A DNA stretch of 64,000 nucleotides from positions 310,001 to 374,000 of the forward strand of contig JAEZJM010000021.1 in the NCBI GenBank assembly GCA_023415775.1. The letters run 5' to 3'. Below, in pieces: positions 16,723-24,802 of the stretch (position 1 is the first letter of the stretch; every line of letters starts with the position of its first letter). A program made the position numbers and the translations under genes. Below the pieces are notes generated by a model that saw only the letters and a list, made by a program, of their open reading frames with translations, did not search any database and had not been told where the DNA came from. The DNA is from Bacillota bacterium. Lineage in GTDB: Bacteria; Bacillota; Negativicutes; Sporomusales; UBA7701.

Positions 16723-17256
16723 ATGGAAGGTATGCAACGGGTGATGCAGCGCATCGCCTACATCGAACAGCGCTTTCAACAGATGCAGCCGGTGCAGTCG
16801 GCGGCCCAGGAGGACAGTTTCGCAGCGGCCATGACCAAGGCGCAGGGCGCCGCAGGGACGGCGAAGATGTCTACGGCCGGACGGCAGGAGATCGCGACGC
16901 TTGTTCAGGCGGCCGCCAAACGGCACGGCGTCGACGCCAATCTGGCGCTGGCGGTGGCTGTGGCGGAATCCGACCTTCAGCCGCAGGCGGTTTCGACGGC
17001 GGGTGCGATGGGCGTGATGCAGCTTATGCCCGAGACGGCCCGCTCGCTGGGGGTGCGCAATATCCACGACCCGCGCGAGAATATCGACGGCGGGGTCCGT
17101 TATCTGAAACAGATGCTTAACGCTTTTGGCGGCGATGTCGTAAAAGCCGTCGCCGCATACAACGCCGGGCCCGATGCGGTGCGGCAGTATGCCGGAGTGC
17201 CGCCTTACCCGGAGACGAAGGCGTACGTCAACAAGGTTTTGAGCCTGTGCGGCTGA
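16723..17256 (+). CDS. Flagellar-operon lytic transglycosylase (SLT domain)
   Basis: The 177-residue protein has about 60 residues of low similarity followed by a Slt70-type lysozyme-like domain: catalytic glutamate E82 in AVAESDLQPQAVS, then GAMGVMQLMPETARSLGV, NIDGGVRYLKQML and VAAYNAGPDAV. Such enzymes cleave peptidoglycan glycan strands to leave anhydromuramic ends. There is no signal peptide, so export through the flagellar apparatus, as for FlgJ, is possible. ATG 16723 lies 5 bases after AGGAG. It lies between fliJ and the MotE-like gene and would open the wall for the rod. Confidence 0.88.
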   Translation: MEGMQRVMQRIAYIEQRFQQMQPVQSAAQEDSFAAAMTKAQGAAGTAKMSTAGRQEIATLVQAAAKRHGVDANLALAVAVAESDLQPQAVSTAGAMGVMQLMPETARSLGVRNIHDPRENIDGGVRYLKQMLNAFGGDVVKAVAAYNAGPDAVRQYAGVPPYPETKAYVNKVLSLCG

Positions 17257-17287
17257 ACCTTACGCAAAAGGTGGGCTGATACCGTTC

Positions 17288-17899
17288 ATGGCTGAAAAGA
17301 AGAAGCCGCCCGAGAAAGAGAGACCGGGCGCTAAAACAGCCGCCGCGAAAGCGCCGGCCAAGAAAAACAGTTTCCGCTTCCTGCTGATGGCGATGCTCGT
17401 CCTGCTGGTGCTGCCGATGCTGGCCGGCGGCAGCCTGTACGCCGCAGTGTTCTTTAAATTCATCGATGTCGACGCTCTGGCCGCTCAGTACAATCTGGCC
17501 TCATACCCGGTCATCGGGCGTTATTTCGCCAAGCCGGCGGCCACCAATTTCGAGACTGTCGACCTGCCCCCCGAAGCCGCCAAGGAGACGCCGGCCCCCG
17601 CGCCTGCGGCTCAAGCCGTCCCGGCTCCCGCCGCTGCCGCGGTAGCGGCCGACGAGCTCAAGGCCAGGGAGGCCAAGGCGAAACAGGAGGAGGCCAAGCG
17701 CATTTCCCGGCTGGCCCGGCTGTACGGCGAGATGAAGCCCGACGAGGCGGCGCCGATCCTCAACCAACTGGACGACCCGACCGTCCTGGCGATCTTCAAT
17801 AAGATGGAAGACAGCCAGGTGGCTAAGCTGATGGCGCTTTTCGACGCCCGGCGGGCCGCCCGCCTCACCCAGGATATGCTGAAAGGCAAGACCATGTAA
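17288..17899 (+). CDS. ylxF: MotE/YlxF-family flagellar protein
   Basis: A 203-residue membrane protein with a basic N-terminus, one transmembrane helix at about 31-50, an alanine- and proline-rich extracytoplasmic stretch, a short coiled coil (about 118-140), and a C-terminal MgtE-N-like domain (MKPDEAAPILNQLDDPTVLA). In some bacteria the related MotE acts as a chaperone for a MotC/MotB-side stator protein; in B. subtilis ylxF occupies this operon place. The exact role here is not known. The ATG is preceded only by a weak GGTGGGCTGATACCGTTC site. Confidence 0.82.
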   Translation: MAEKKKPPEKERPGAKTAAAKAPAKKNSFRFLLMAMLVLLVLPMLAGGSLYAAVFFKFIDVDALAAQYNLASYPVIGRYFAKPAATNFETVDLPPEAAKETPAPAPAAQAVPAPAAAAVAADELKAREAKAKQEEAKRISRLARLYGEMKPDEAAPILNQLDDPTVLAIFNKMEDSQVAKLMALFDARRAARLTQDMLKGKTM

Positions 17900-17946
17900 G
17901 TGGCCGGCCTTTTAGTATAGATAGCTCAGTGAAAGGAGGTGAATAA

Positions 17947-19491
17947 ATGGATGTAGTATTAATGCAGTTCGCTGCGGAGGCTCAGACCGCCGCGCCGCCG
18001 AAAGTGGCGGGAAAACCGTCGGCTTCCCAGGTCAAGGACGGCGGGGAGTTCGGGGCGATGTTCGCCGGCCTGGTGGCTGACGGGCAGCCGCAAAACGGCG
18101 AGGCGAAGAAGCCGGACGCCGAGACCCAGGCCGCCGGCGAAACCGCCCCGGGACTTACGCCGGTAATGTGGAATGTCGCCGCGCTGATGGTGCAGGCGCC
18201 GCTTACGGCGACGGCGGATCAGACGGCCGCACCGCCGGCAGCCCAGGATACGACGGGGGCGATAACGCCTCTGCCGGCCGCAGCGGTACAGACCGCCCAG
18301 GCAACGCAACCCCTGCCTCTGCCGCAGGTCTCCGCTCCGGAAACGAGTGACGCCGATCAGCAGGCGCTGCCCGCAGCGACCGCCCAGCCGGCGGAACAGA
18401 AGCCAGCGACACCGGTTGCTGAGCAGGTTCAGCAGGCTCCGGTCTTGAGCGCCGGGCAGACGATGCCAGCCAGGCCGCAAATGCCTGTAATGCCGGCAGC
18501 GACACAGGCGCCAATCGCGCCCGCGCCGACGACTGAAGTCCAGGCAGCTCCGCCGCCGACGGCGCCCGCACCGACGAGCGAAGCCCAGGCAACCCCGATT
18601 CCGACGGCAGCGGCCATACCGGCGCCGGCCGAACAGCCCGCCACCGCGGTGACCGGCCAGGAAACGGCAGCAGAGCAGCAGGTCAAGCCGACGGTGATCA
18701 CGCCGGCGACGATAACGGCGGCGATAGCCGGCGGACAGCGCCATACGGAGAAACCCGCCATTGCGCAGAACCCAGTGACCACAGCCGAAGGCGAAACCGA
18801 AGTCGAAGCACAGCCCCGGATCGCGACGACGGCGGTCATGACGGTCGCAGCAAGCGGCGAGACTCAGGCGGCAGGCGACGAAAGCGCGGAGTTTTCGGCC
18901 GAGAACTTCCCGCCGGCAGCGCAGAACGCCGCGCCGCCCCCCGAGACGGCAACCGCAAACCAGATGTTCGCGGCGCTCGTCGACCAGGCGGCGGGACGCG
19001 CCAACGCGGCCGAGAGGACGTTCGCCGCAGCCGGCAATCAGGCGACGCCGGCAGCCCAGGACCCGCACAATGTCGCCGGACAGATCGTCGACAATGCCCG
19101 TCTCATCACCCGGGCCGAGAACAGCGAGATGGTCATCAAGCTCAACCCCGAGCATCTCGGCGAGCTGACCCTGAAGATCGTGGTGGACAGCGGGGCGGTC
19201 AGCGCCACCTTCCACACGAAGAACGCCGAGGTCCGTGCCGCGATCGAGGCATCGCTTCCTCAGCTCAGGCAGGATATGGCCAACCAGGGTCTGAAGGTCG
19301 ATAATGTGGGTGTGTACACAGGTCTCGACCAATTCTTCGCCAACGACCAACGCCACGCGCCCCAGCCGCAGATGACGCAGACGACGCGCCGACAGCGCGG
19401 CGAGGAGATTTTCGCCGATACGGCGGCCGCGGTTACGGCTGCGGGGATGCAGAGCGCCGCAGGCGGGACGGGGATCGACTACCGGATTTGA
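17947..19491 (+). CDS. fliK: Flagellar hook-length control protein FliK
   Basis: FliK measures hook length and switches export specificity. The 514-residue protein has a long low-complexity region rich in alanine, proline, glutamine and threonine (about 60-380), in keeping with its role as an extended ruler, and a conserved C-terminal domain (about 392-460) with NSEMVIKLNPEHLGELTLKI and LRQDMANQGLKVDNVGV. A strong AAAGGAGGTGAATAA site precedes the ATG. The position before flgD is the expected one. Confidence 0.93.
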   Translation: MDVVLMQFAAEAQTAAPPKVAGKPSASQVKDGGEFGAMFAGLVADGQPQNGEAKKPDAETQAAGETAPGLTPVMWNVAALMVQAPLTATADQTAAPPAAQDTTGAITPLPAAAVQTAQATQPLPLPQVSAPETSDADQQALPAATAQPAEQKPATPVAEQVQQAPVLSAGQTMPARPQMPVMPAATQAPIAPAPTTEVQAAPPPTAPAPTSEAQATPIPTAAAIPAPAEQPATAVTGQETAAEQQVKPTVITPATITAAIAGGQRHTEKPAIAQNPVTTAEGETEVEAQPRIATTAVMTVAASGETQAAGDESAEFSAENFPPAAQNAAPPPETATANQMFAALVDQAAGRANAAERTFAAAGNQATPAAQDPHNVAGQIVDNARLITRAENSEMVIKLNPEHLGELTLKIVVDSGAVSATFHTKNAEVRAAIEASLPQLRQDMANQGLKVDNVGVYTGLDQFFANDQRHAPQPQMTQTTRRQRGEEIFADTAAAVTAAGMQSAAGGTGIDYRI

Positions 19492-19509
19492 CGCACAGGA
19501 GGTGAAAGA

Positions 19510-20094
19510 ATGGCAGTCGTATCAAATACCGGTTCGTATACGACCGGGACCGCGACGACGACTTCGACTTCCAAGGGCACCGGCGAAGCTTCGTCGCTCG
19601 GCAAGGACGAATTCATCAAGTTGCTGGTCGCCCAGATGCAGAACCAGGATCCGCTAAGCCCGATGGAAGACACCGAGTTCATCGCCCAGATGGCGCAGTT
19701 CTCCAGCCTGGAACAGTCTTTGAATATGACGAAGTCGATGACGATGATGCAGGCGACGGGGATGATCGGCGCCGAGGTCTACTGGACGGACGACAAAGGC
19801 ATCCAGTACGCCGGAGTGGTGAAGTCGGTGAGCATCGTGAACAACGAGCCCAAGCTCCAGATCAACGATACGGCGGTCGAGCTGAGCGCGCTGACCACAT
19901 ACCCCGAATACAGCGATCCGACGACCCTTATCGGCAAGGATGTGAGCTGGAAGGACGCGATCTCCGGCATCGAATTGAGCGGCACGGTGGCGAGCATCGC
20001 GGAAAAAGACGGCAAGAAGTATGCGGTGATAGCCGGGCCGAAGATAACGCTCGACAAGGTGACCCAGGTACAGAAACCGACGACGACCGCGTAA
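19510..20094 (+). CDS. flgD: Flagellar hook assembly (capping) protein FlgD
   Basis: FlgD caps the growing hook and guides FlgE polymerisation. The 194 residues start with a serine- and threonine-rich export region, followed by LGKDEFIKLLVAQMQNQDP and TEFIAQMAQFSSLEQS, the defining FlgD motifs, and a C-terminal beta-rich region. An ACAGGAGGTGAAAGA site precedes the ATG. Lies between fliK and the small conserved operon protein. Confidence 0.96.
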   Translation: MAVVSNTGSYTTGTATTTSTSKGTGEASSLGKDEFIKLLVAQMQNQDPLSPMEDTEFIAQMAQFSSLEQSLNMTKSMTMMQATGMIGAEVYWTDDKGIQYAGVVKSVSIVNNEPKLQINDTAVELSALTTYPEYSDPTTLIGKDVSWKDAISGIELSGTVASIAEKDGKKYAVIAGPKITLDKVTQVQKPTTTA

Positions 20095-20106
20095 GGAGGT
20101 GGAAGG

Positions 20107-20493
20107 ATGACCGACAACCGCATTTACTATCAGCAGCCGATCCTGCCGGTGCAGAAACCCGGCCAGGGGACGGCGGCGCAATCCTCCGCCAAGACGGCCG
20201 CCGGACAGTCGTTTAATCAGGTGCTCGCCCAGGAACTGACTGGCGTGAAGTTTTCCCAGCACGCCCTTCAGAGGCTGTCGAGCCGCAACATCCAGCTCGA
20301 CGGCGGCGATCTCGCCAAGTTATCCGGGGCGGTGGACAAGGCGGCCCAGAAAGGGGCCCGCGATTCGCTCATCCTGATGAACGACCTGGCGCTGGTTGTC
20401 AGCGTCAAGAACCGGACGGTCATCACGGCCATGGACGGCACGAATATCAGAGACAACGTATTCACCAACATCGACAGCGCAGTGATTGTGTAG
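20107..20493 (+). CDS. TIGR02530-type flagellar operon protein
   Basis: A 128-residue protein with an unstructured N-terminal 35 residues and a conserved part FSQHALQRLSSRNIQL ... DSLILMNDLALVVSVKN that matches the small flagellar-operon family annotated as TIGR02530. It is almost always next to flgD and flgE, but its function is not established. AAGGAGGTGGAAGG precedes the ATG, 12 bases after flgD. A role in hook assembly or export is inferred from its place only. Confidence 0.85.
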   Translation: MTDNRIYYQQPILPVQKPGQGTAAQSSAKTAAGQSFNQVLAQELTGVKFSQHALQRLSSRNIQLDGGDLAKLSGAVDKAAQKGARDSLILMNDLALVVSVKNRTVITAMDGTNIRDNVFTNIDSAVIV

Positions 20494-20514
20494 GGCTGGA
20501 CCTCTCAGGGAGCC

Positions 20515-20544
20515 CGCGGCCGCCGATCGATTGACGCGGCCGCG
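20515..20544 (+). other. GC-rich RNA hairpin upstream of flgE
   Basis: CGCGGCCGC (20515-20523) pairs with GCGGCCGCG (20536-20544) over nine bases with a 12-base loop. No T run follows, so it is not a classical terminator. It lies in the 86-base gap between the TIGR02530 gene and flgE, before the flgE ribosome site. A processing or stability element of the flagellar mRNA is possible. Confidence 0.6.
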
Positions 20545-20579
20545 CAATCGCGCGCAAGAATTAAGGGAGGTCATTTATT

Positions 20580-22184
20580 ATGATGCGTTCGCTTTTCGCC
20601 GGCGTTTCGGGTCTCAGGAACCACCAGACCCGCATGGACGTAATCGGCAACAACATAGCCAACGTCAATACCGTAGGTTTCAAGGGCAGCCGGGTCAGCT
20701 TCCAGGATGTCATGAGCCAGACCATCCAGGGCGCCTCGGGCAGCACGGGCGACCGCGGCGGCACCAACCCGATGCAGATCGGTATGGGCATGGGCCTGGC
20801 CAGTATCGACACGGTCTTCACCGACGGCTCGTTCCAGCCGACCGGCAAGCAGACCGACCTTTCCATCCAGGGCCAGGGCTTCTTCATCCTGTCGGACGGC
20901 GACGGCCAGGTTTATACGCGGGCCGGCAACTTCGACTTCGACGACACCGGCAACTACCTGGTGCCCGGCACAGGCTACAAGGTAATGGGCTGGATGGCCG
21001 ACGCCAACGGCAACATCAATACCGCCGGCACGATCGGCGCCATCCAGATCCCGGTGGGCGCGGCTATGGCCGCGAAGACGACGACGCAGATGGATTTCGC
21101 CAACAACCTGTCGGCGGCGGCGATCAACGGCACGGCGGCGACGACGTCGATCAACGTGTATGACTCGCTCGGCATCAGCCACAAGATCGTCCACACCTTT
21201 GTGAAGGAATCGGATAACACCTGGCTGTACGGCACGTCGGTGGACGACGCCAAGACCCCCCCCGGCGTCACCGGCGCGCTGGGCAAGGTGGTGTTCACCT
21301 CGACCGGCGGCGTGCAGTCGATCGGCGGGATAACGGCGACAGTGCCGACGACGGCGCTGACCGTACCGACCTTTAAAATGGACCCGACCCTCAACGCCAC
21401 GCACACCCAGAATTTCACGGTGTTCGACGGCGACAATGTGCCCCACGTTTACAAGGCGACCTTCACGACGACGGGCGCAACCACCTGGTCGTACTCGCTG
21501 ACCGACCAGGCCAACCCGGAAGGGGTGGCCGCGACTAGCGGCACGATCACCTGGAACGGCGGCACTTCGACCTATACAGGCTTCGGCCCGCTGAATGTTA
21601 ACGGCACCAATGTGGCCTTCAATATCACCGCCCATTCGGACCCCGCTGGCGGACCGACCTTCAACGCTACGCCGACCTCGCCTTACACGGCGACGGCGAT
21701 AGCGCCGCTGGGCTTCACGCCGGCCGGCGGCGGCGACCCGATGAGCGTCAACCTGGTGCTTTCGAAGCTGACCCAGTTCGGCGGCGCGACGACGATCCAG
21801 GCGGTCAACCAGGACGGCTATTCGTCCGGCACGCTGGACACGACGACGATCGACCCGCAGGGGGTCATTATCGGCCGATTCACGAACGGCCAGAGCAAGA
21901 ACCTCGGCCAGGTGGCGCTGGCGACCTTCAGCAACCCGGCCGGCCTGAATAAGGCGGGCAGCAGCCTGTTCGCGGAGTCGAACAACTCGGGCGTGGCCCA
22001 GGTCGGCACCGCCGGCAGCGGCGGCCGCGGCAAGCTCAGCCCGGGCACGCTGGAGATGTCGAACATCGACCTGGCGCAGGAATTCAGCAATATGATCATC
22101 ACCCAGCGCGGCTTCCAGTCGAACTCGAAGATCATCAGCTCGACCGACGAGATGCTGCAGGAGCTGGCGAACCTGAAACGTTAA
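20580..22184 (+). CDS. flgE: Flagellar hook protein FlgE
   Basis: FlgE polymerises into the hook. The 534-residue protein has the N-terminal rod/hook motif GNNIANVNTVGFKGSRVSF, the FlgE-type QGQGFFILSDGDGQVYTRAG stretch, a long variable threonine- and glycine-rich D2-like middle (about 150-410), and the C-terminal NIDLAQEFSNMIITQRGFQS motif. AGGGAGG lies 9 bases before the ATG. The gene is flanked by strong hairpins on both sides, unlike its neighbours. Confidence 0.96.
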   Translation: MMRSLFAGVSGLRNHQTRMDVIGNNIANVNTVGFKGSRVSFQDVMSQTIQGASGSTGDRGGTNPMQIGMGMGLASIDTVFTDGSFQPTGKQTDLSIQGQGFFILSDGDGQVYTRAGNFDFDDTGNYLVPGTGYKVMGWMADANGNINTAGTIGAIQIPVGAAMAAKTTTQMDFANNLSAAAINGTAATTSINVYDSLGISHKIVHTFVKESDNTWLYGTSVDDAKTPPGVTGALGKVVFTSTGGVQSIGGITATVPTTALTVPTFKMDPTLNATHTQNFTVFDGDNVPHVYKATFTTTGATTWSYSLTDQANPEGVAATSGTITWNGGTSTYTGFGPLNVNGTNVAFNITAHSDPAGGPTFNATPTSPYTATAIAPLGFTPAGGGDPMSVNLVLSKLTQFGGATTIQAVNQDGYSSGTLDTTTIDPQGVIIGRFTNGQSKNLGQVALATFSNPAGLNKAGSSLFAESNNSGVAQVGTAGSGGRGKLSPGTLEMSNIDLAQEFSNMIITQRGFQSNSKIISSTDEMLQELANLKR

Positions 22185-22205
22185 GCCTGACGCCTGACGG
22201 GGCGG

Positions 22206-22226
22206 GGGAGGGGACAGCCCCCTCCC
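22206..22226 (+). other. GC-rich hairpin after flgE
   Basis: GGGAGGGG (22206-22213) pairs perfectly with CCCCTCCC (22219-22226) around a five-base loop, and flanking G and C runs could lengthen the stem. No T tract follows. It lies 21 bases after the flgE stop and ahead of the flbD ribosome site, so a 3' stabiliser or a partial pause site is more likely than full termination. Confidence 0.6.
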
Positions 22227-22258
22227 GGCCCGCGGCGAAACTATAAGGGGGCTCATGA

Positions 22259-22456
22259 ATGATTAAGCTGACAAAGTTCAAGTCCCACGATCACGATTTC
22301 GTCTTAAACGCCGAACTTATCGAGACTATTGAGGAAACGCCCGATACGGTCATAACGCTCACGAACGGCAAGAAGCTGATTGTCGCCGAAGGGATGAACG
22401 AGGTGGTGCGGCGGGTAATGGATTACCGCCGGGAGATTTTCCGCAATATGCGATAG
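22259..22456 (+). CDS. swrD: FlbD/SwrD-family flagellar protein
   Basis: A 65-residue protein with the family layout MIKLTKF ... FVLNAELIETIEETPDTVI and LTNGKKLIVAEGM. In B. subtilis the homologue SwrD (YlzI), in the same place after flgE, raises flagellar motor power. Here the gene precedes motA directly, in keeping with a stator-related role. AAGGGGG precedes the ATG. The biochemical function is unknown. Confidence 0.9.
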   Translation: MIKLTKFKSHDHDFVLNAELIETIEETPDTVITLTNGKKLIVAEGMNEVVRRVMDYRREIFRNMR

Positions 22457-22469
22457 TTGAGGTGTTGGC

Positions 22470-23249
22470 ATGGATCTGACGACAATTCTCGGTTTGGTGA
22501 TCGGTATCGGGGCGCTGCTTGTTTCGGTTGTGCTGGAGGGCGGGCATCTGGCCAGCCTTATCAGTGTTCCGGCCTTCGTGGTGATATTCGGCGGCACGAT
22601 CGGCGCCACCGCCATCGGGTTTACGCTCGAAGAACTGAAGACGGTGCCGACGCTGATGCGGATCGCTTTCAAGGACGAGAAGCACGATGTGGCGAGACTG
22701 ATCGCCACGCTGGTGAGCTTCGCCGAGAAGGCCCGCCGCGAGGGACTGCTGGCCCTGGAGGAGGATCTGAACGCGATCGAGGACAAGTTCCTCAAGAAGG
22801 GCATGCAGCTGGTAATCGACGGCACGGACGCCGAGCTGGTCCGCAGCATCATGGAGACCGAACTGGCTTTCATCCAGGAACGCCACCACAAGGGGGCGAG
22901 CATTTTCGACGCTGCCGGCGGCTACGCGCCGACGATGGGGATCATCGGGACGGTCATGGGGCTGGTGCACGTGCTGGGCAACCTGTCGGACACCGAGTCG
23001 CTCGGCCCGGCGATTTCCACGGCTTTCCTGGCTACGTTGTACGGTATTTTTACCGCCAACATTTTTTTCCTGCCGCTCGCCGGCAAGCTCAAAAACCGCA
23101 GCGCCCACCAGGTGCTTGTGTACGAGGTTACCCTGGAGGGCATTCTGTCTGTTCAGGCCGGGGACAATCCGCGTATTGTCGAAGAGAAGCTGGAAGCCTT
23201 CCTGGCGCCTACGAAGAGGAAAAATCCGCAGATGCAGGGCGAGGATTAG
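22470..23249 (+). CDS. motA: Flagellar stator protein MotA
   Basis: MotA forms the proton- or sodium-conducting stator channel with MotB and pushes on FliG. The 259-residue protein has four hydrophobic stretches, two at the N-terminus (about 5-50) and two near 150-205 (GGYAPTMGIIGTVMGLVHVL), with a charged cytoplasmic loop (AEKARREGLLALEED) between them, the standard MotA plan. GAGGTG lies 6 bases ahead of the ATG. No motB follows; the next gene is fliL. Confidence 0.93.
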   Translation: MDLTTILGLVIGIGALLVSVVLEGGHLASLISVPAFVVIFGGTIGATAIGFTLEELKTVPTLMRIAFKDEKHDVARLIATLVSFAEKARREGLLALEEDLNAIEDKFLKKGMQLVIDGTDAELVRSIMETELAFIQERHHKGASIFDAAGGYAPTMGIIGTVMGLVHVLGNLSDTESLGPAISTAFLATLYGIFTANIFFLPLAGKLKNRSAHQVLVYEVTLEGILSVQAGDNPRIVEEKLEAFLAPTKRKNPQMQGED

Positions 23250-23294
23250 AGGCCCTGAACGCTGTGATATACATATGACTGGAGGGGTTGTGGC

Positions 23295-23768
23295 ATGGCA
23301 GAAGAAGGCGGCAAGAAGTTTTCGGTGATGATGATTGTCGGCTTGATCGTCGTCGGGCTGATATTGGCCGGCGGTATTTCGTACTTCATCGCGACGAAGG
23401 TGATCAGTTCGAAGGCGGACGGCAAGGCGGCGGCGCGCGAGCCGGGCGTATTCCTGAAGCTCGGCGATCCCAAGGACGGGCTGATTATCAATATCGGCGG
23501 CGTGTCGTCGGGTCGATATTTGAAAATAGGTGTCATATTAGAGCTAAAACCTGTGAAGAATGCCCCGCCGCCAGGAGGAAAAGCCGCCTCTCCCGATGAA
23601 ATTAAATCACTGGATGCAGTGGTTCAGCTGCTGCGGTCCCAGAAGGTGGAAGATTTCGAGCCGTCCCGTCAGGAACGGCTTAAGGACTTGATAAAGTCCG
23701 AGGTTAACCGCGCTCTCGGCGAAGAAAGGGTTTACGAGGTCTTTATCACCAATTTCGTGCTTCAGTAA
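23295..23768 (+). CDS. fliL: Flagellar basal body-associated protein FliL
   Basis: FliL surrounds and stabilises the stator. The 157 residues include one transmembrane helix (about 11-32) after a short cytoplasmic N-terminus, and a periplasm-side domain with GRYLKIGVILEL and the C-terminal stretch LKDLIKSEVNRAL ... VYEVFITNFVLQ, the FliL signature. GGAGGGG precedes the ATG. It has only one membrane helix and no OmpA-like peptidoglycan-binding domain, so it is not a MotB. Confidence 0.93.
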   Translation: MAEEGGKKFSVMMIVGLIVVGLILAGGISYFIATKVISSKADGKAAAREPGVFLKLGDPKDGLIINIGGVSSGRYLKIGVILELKPVKNAPPPGGKAASPDEIKSLDAVVQLLRSQKVEDFEPSRQERLKDLIKSEVNRALGEERVYEVFITNFVLQ

Positions 23769-23797
23769 GTTTTTGACCCGCGAAAGGAGGTGGTTAT

Positions 23798-24802
23798 ATG
23801 GCAGGTGCCGACGTGCTTTCCCAGTCGGAGATAGACGAGCTTTTATCGGCTTTGTCAACCGGCGTGGTTTCGGCGGAAGATATGAAGATCGAGCAGACCC
23901 AGCGCAAGGTGAAGGTCTACGATTTCAAACGCCCCGACAAATTCTCCAAGGACCAGATTCGCACTTTATACATGCTGCATGAGAATTTCGCCCGCCTTCT
24001 CAACACGTACCTGGCCGCCCACCTACGCTCGTTCGTGAATATCAACGTGGCTTCGGTCGACCAGCTTACATACGAGGAGTTCATCCGCTCGCTGCCAAAC
24101 CCCAGCGTTATCAGCATTTTCCAGATGCGCCCCCTGAAGGGCAGCGTGCTTTTGGAGCTCAACCCGAATATCGTGTTCGCGATCATCGACCGCCTGTTCG
24201 GCGGTCCGGGCGCCGCTCCGGCCAAGCCCCGGCCGCTTACAGATATCGAGGAGGTCATCGTAAAAAGGGTGCTGGGCAAGACGCTGGAGAGCTTCGCGGA
24301 CGCGTGGAAGCAGGTGATCACCCTTGAGCCGCGGATGGACGCTATCGAGACCAACCCCCAGTTTACGCAGATCGTGCCGCCTAACGATATGGTGGTCATT
24401 ATCACGCTGCAGACAAAGATCGGCCAGGCGGAAGGGTTGCTGAACATCTGTATTCCTTATCTGGTGCTCGAGCCGATTATGTCGAAGCTGTCGACGACTT
24501 ACTGGGTGGCTTCGTCGATGGCCAAGCAGGCGACGGACGAGGGTATCAGCGCCCTGCAGCGCAAGCTGGAGAAAACGCTGATCCCGATCGTGGTGGAGCT
24601 GGGCAGTATCAGGGTGAACGTCCACGAGATGCTGGGGCTGGCCCCCGGCGATGTGCTCCAGCTGGAGACGAGGGCAGACGAGGATCTGAGAATAACTGTC
24701 GGCAGTAACGAGAAGTTCCGGTGCACGCCGGGAATTTCCGGCAAGAAGCTGGCGGTCCAGATAACGGAAATTATCGCCAAAGGAGATGATGGTGATGAAT
24801 AG
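23798..24802 (+). CDS. fliM: Flagellar motor switch protein FliM
   Basis: FliM is the switch protein that binds phosphorylated CheY. The 334 residues have the N-terminal CheY-binding peptide LSQSEIDELLSALS (about 6-19), a CheC-like middle domain (DKFSKDQIRTLYMLHENFAR onwards) and a C-terminal SpoA/FliN-like domain (LELGSIRVNVHEML-type region). GAAAGGAGGTGG precedes the ATG. The last bases overlap the fliY start by 8 bases, so translation is probably coupled. Confidence 0.97.
   Translation: MAGADVLSQSEIDELLSALSTGVVSAEDMKIEQTQRKVKVYDFKRPDKFSKDQIRTLYMLHENFARLLNTYLAAHLRSFVNINVASVDQLTYEEFIRSLPNPSVISIFQMRPLKGSVLLELNPNIVFAIIDRLFGGPGAAPAKPRPLTDIEEVIVKRVLGKTLESFADAWKQVITLEPRMDAIETNPQFTQIVPPNDMVVIITLQTKIGQAEGLLNICIPYLVLEPIMSKLSTTYWVASSMAKQATDEGISALQRKLEKTLIPIVVELGSIRVNVHEMLGLAPGDVLQLETRADEDLRITVGSNEKFRCTPGISGKKLAVQITEIIAKGDDGDE

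Noticed and set aside
17959..19356. Arginine-rich antisense frame opposite fliK
   Set aside because: Low-complexity shadow of the alanine/proline/glutamine-rich fliK linker.
20486..21163. Long + strand open frame overlapping flgE in another frame
   Set aside because: It overlaps the start of flgE, which carries clear family motifs; the alternative frame is arginine/glycine-rich without a family.
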